NCBI RefSeq assembly: GCF_001045555.1
Contig: NZ_LFBU01000002.1
Span: 806,001-870,000, forward strand
Source: Marinobacter subterrani
Lineage (GTDB): Bacteria > Pseudomonadota > Gammaproteobacteria > Pseudomonadales > Oleiphilaceae
Reading direction: 5' to 3'
Length of the DNA: 64,000 nucleotides
The notes beneath the pieces were generated by a model, which searched no databases, was not told the origin of the DNA, and was given only the letters and a program-made list of their open reading frames with translations. Positions 63,213-64,000 of the stretch are shown here, piece after piece (position 1 is the first letter of the stretch; the number at the start of each line of letters is the position of its first letter). A program made the position numbers and the translations under genes.

Positions 63213-64000
63213 TTAGAGTTCCTCGAGGGCCGTCAGCGCATCACTGAGCTTGGTCACCGGGATCACTTTCATGCCCTCTATGGCCTTTCGCGGGGCATTG
63301 GATTTCGGCACCAGCGCCCGGGTAAAGCCGTGTTTGGCGGCTTCGTAGATGCGTTCCTGGCCGCTGGGGACCGGCCGGATTTCCCCGGAGAGGCCGACTT
63401 CGCCGAAGATCACCAGGTCCTGGGGCAGGGCGCGATCCCGGAAGGAGGAAACGATGGCGGCCAGCAGCGCCAGGTCGGCGCTGGTTTCGTTGACCTTCAC
63501 GCCACCCACCACGTTCACGAAGACATCCTGGTCAGACACATGCATGCCGCCATGGCGGTGCAGAACAGCGAGCAGCATGGCCAGCCGGTTCTGGTCCAGA
63601 CCAACCGCAACCCTTCTTGGGTAGCCGCCCTGCGCCATGTCCACCAGTGCCTGGATTTCCACCAGCATGGGCCGCGTGCCTTCCCAGACCACCATCACGA
63701 CACTGCCGGGTGCGGCTTCCTCGCCGCGGTTGAGGAAGATTGCGCTGGGGTTTTTCACTTCCTTCAGGCCCTGTTCCAGCATGGCGAACACGCCCAGCTC
63801 ATTGACCGCGCCGAACCGGTTCTTGATGCCGCGGAGTGTTCGGTAACGACTGTCACTGGAGCCTTCCAGCAGGATCGAGCAGTCGATCATGTGCTCCAGC
63901 ACTTTCGGGCCGGCCAGGCTGCCGTCTTTGGTGACATGGCCGACCAGGAACAGGATGGTGCCGGTCTGCTTGGCGAAGCGGGTCAGGTAGGCGGCGCTTT
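63213..64000 (-). CDS. radA: DNA repair protein RadA, 3' part only
   Basis: C-terminal portion of the branch-migration ATPase RadA (Sms). The frame stays open to the right edge, so the N-terminus with zinc finger and Walker A is outside the window. Visible are FLVGHVTKDGSLAGPKVLEH near the edge and the RadA-specific KNRFGAVNELGVF. The Lon-protease-like C-terminal domain has SADLALLAAIVSSFRDRALP and GEVGLSGEIRPVP. It helps process recombination intermediates with RecA. Confidence 0.96.
   Translation of the reverse strand, partial: SAAYLTRFAKQTGTILFLVGHVTKDGSLAGPKVLEHMIDCSILLEGSSDSRYRTLRGIKNRFGAVNELGVFAMLEQGLKEVKNPSAIFLNRGEEAAPGSVVMVVWEGTRPMLVEIQALVDMAQGGYPRRVAVGLDQNRLAMLLAVLHRHGGMHVSDQDVFVNVVGGVKVNETSADLALLAAIVSSFRDRALPQDLVIFGEVGLSGEIRPVPSGQERIYEAAKHGFTRALVPKSNAPRKAIEGMKVIPVTKLSDALTALEEL

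Overview
The window reads as a chromosomal segment of a marine gammaproteobacterium close to Marinobacter. This is an inference from protein resemblance and gene order; no database was searched. The right half has the order hslU-hslV, SPOR protein, argS, priA, rpmE, malic enzyme, mrcA, pilMNOPQ, aroK, aroB, DamX-like, gltB, gltD, hemE, which I recall from Pseudomonas. The middle holds the tolC/nudF/yqiB/cpdA and rppH/ptsP neighbourhoods familiar from enterics. I saw no rRNA, tRNA, CRISPR array, prophage or transposase gene.

Region 1 (1-20 kb) is an envelope polysaccharide locus. It holds glycosyltransferases of the GT2 and GT4 types, a DUF6492 protein, a YejM-like membrane sulfatase-fold protein, manC for GDP-mannose, two ELM1-family proteins bracketing a GT4/deacetylase/GT4 run, an AT-rich O-antigen ligase-type membrane protein, a sialyltransferase-like protein, an LpxL-type lipid A acyltransferase and the Kdo transferase waaA. 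Together these look like lipid A/core/O-chain assembly. The ligase and its flanks look acquired.

Region 2 (20-35 kb) is mostly housekeeping: tolC, thiC behind a TPP riboswitch, nudF, a yqiB-like gene, cpdA, metE/metR as a divergent pair, a lone gcvH, rlmI, a HAD phosphatase, rppH, ptsP, and a patatin-like protein whose catalytic Ser is replaced by Asn.

Region 3 (35-64 kb) holds protein quality control (hslVU with a sigma32-like promoter), translation and replication restart (argS, priA, rpmE), cell wall synthesis (mrcA), the type IV pilus alignment/secretin operon pilMNOPQ, the shikimate genes aroK/aroB, a DamX-like SPOR protein with a 12-unit hexanucleotide repeat, glutamate synthase gltBD, hemE, a PilZ protein and the truncated end of radA.

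The most unusual signal is a family of intergenic elements with three copies (22639-22752, 22863-22974 inverted, 28939-29052). Each has a nearly invariant 58-bp core that can fold into two small hairpins, closed by 27-28 bp arms that are complementary within a copy but differ between copies. Two further palindromic families are present: GGGGTCAGATGAA hairpins at three gene ends, and GTAGGTCGGATTA hairpins flanking the PilZ gene.
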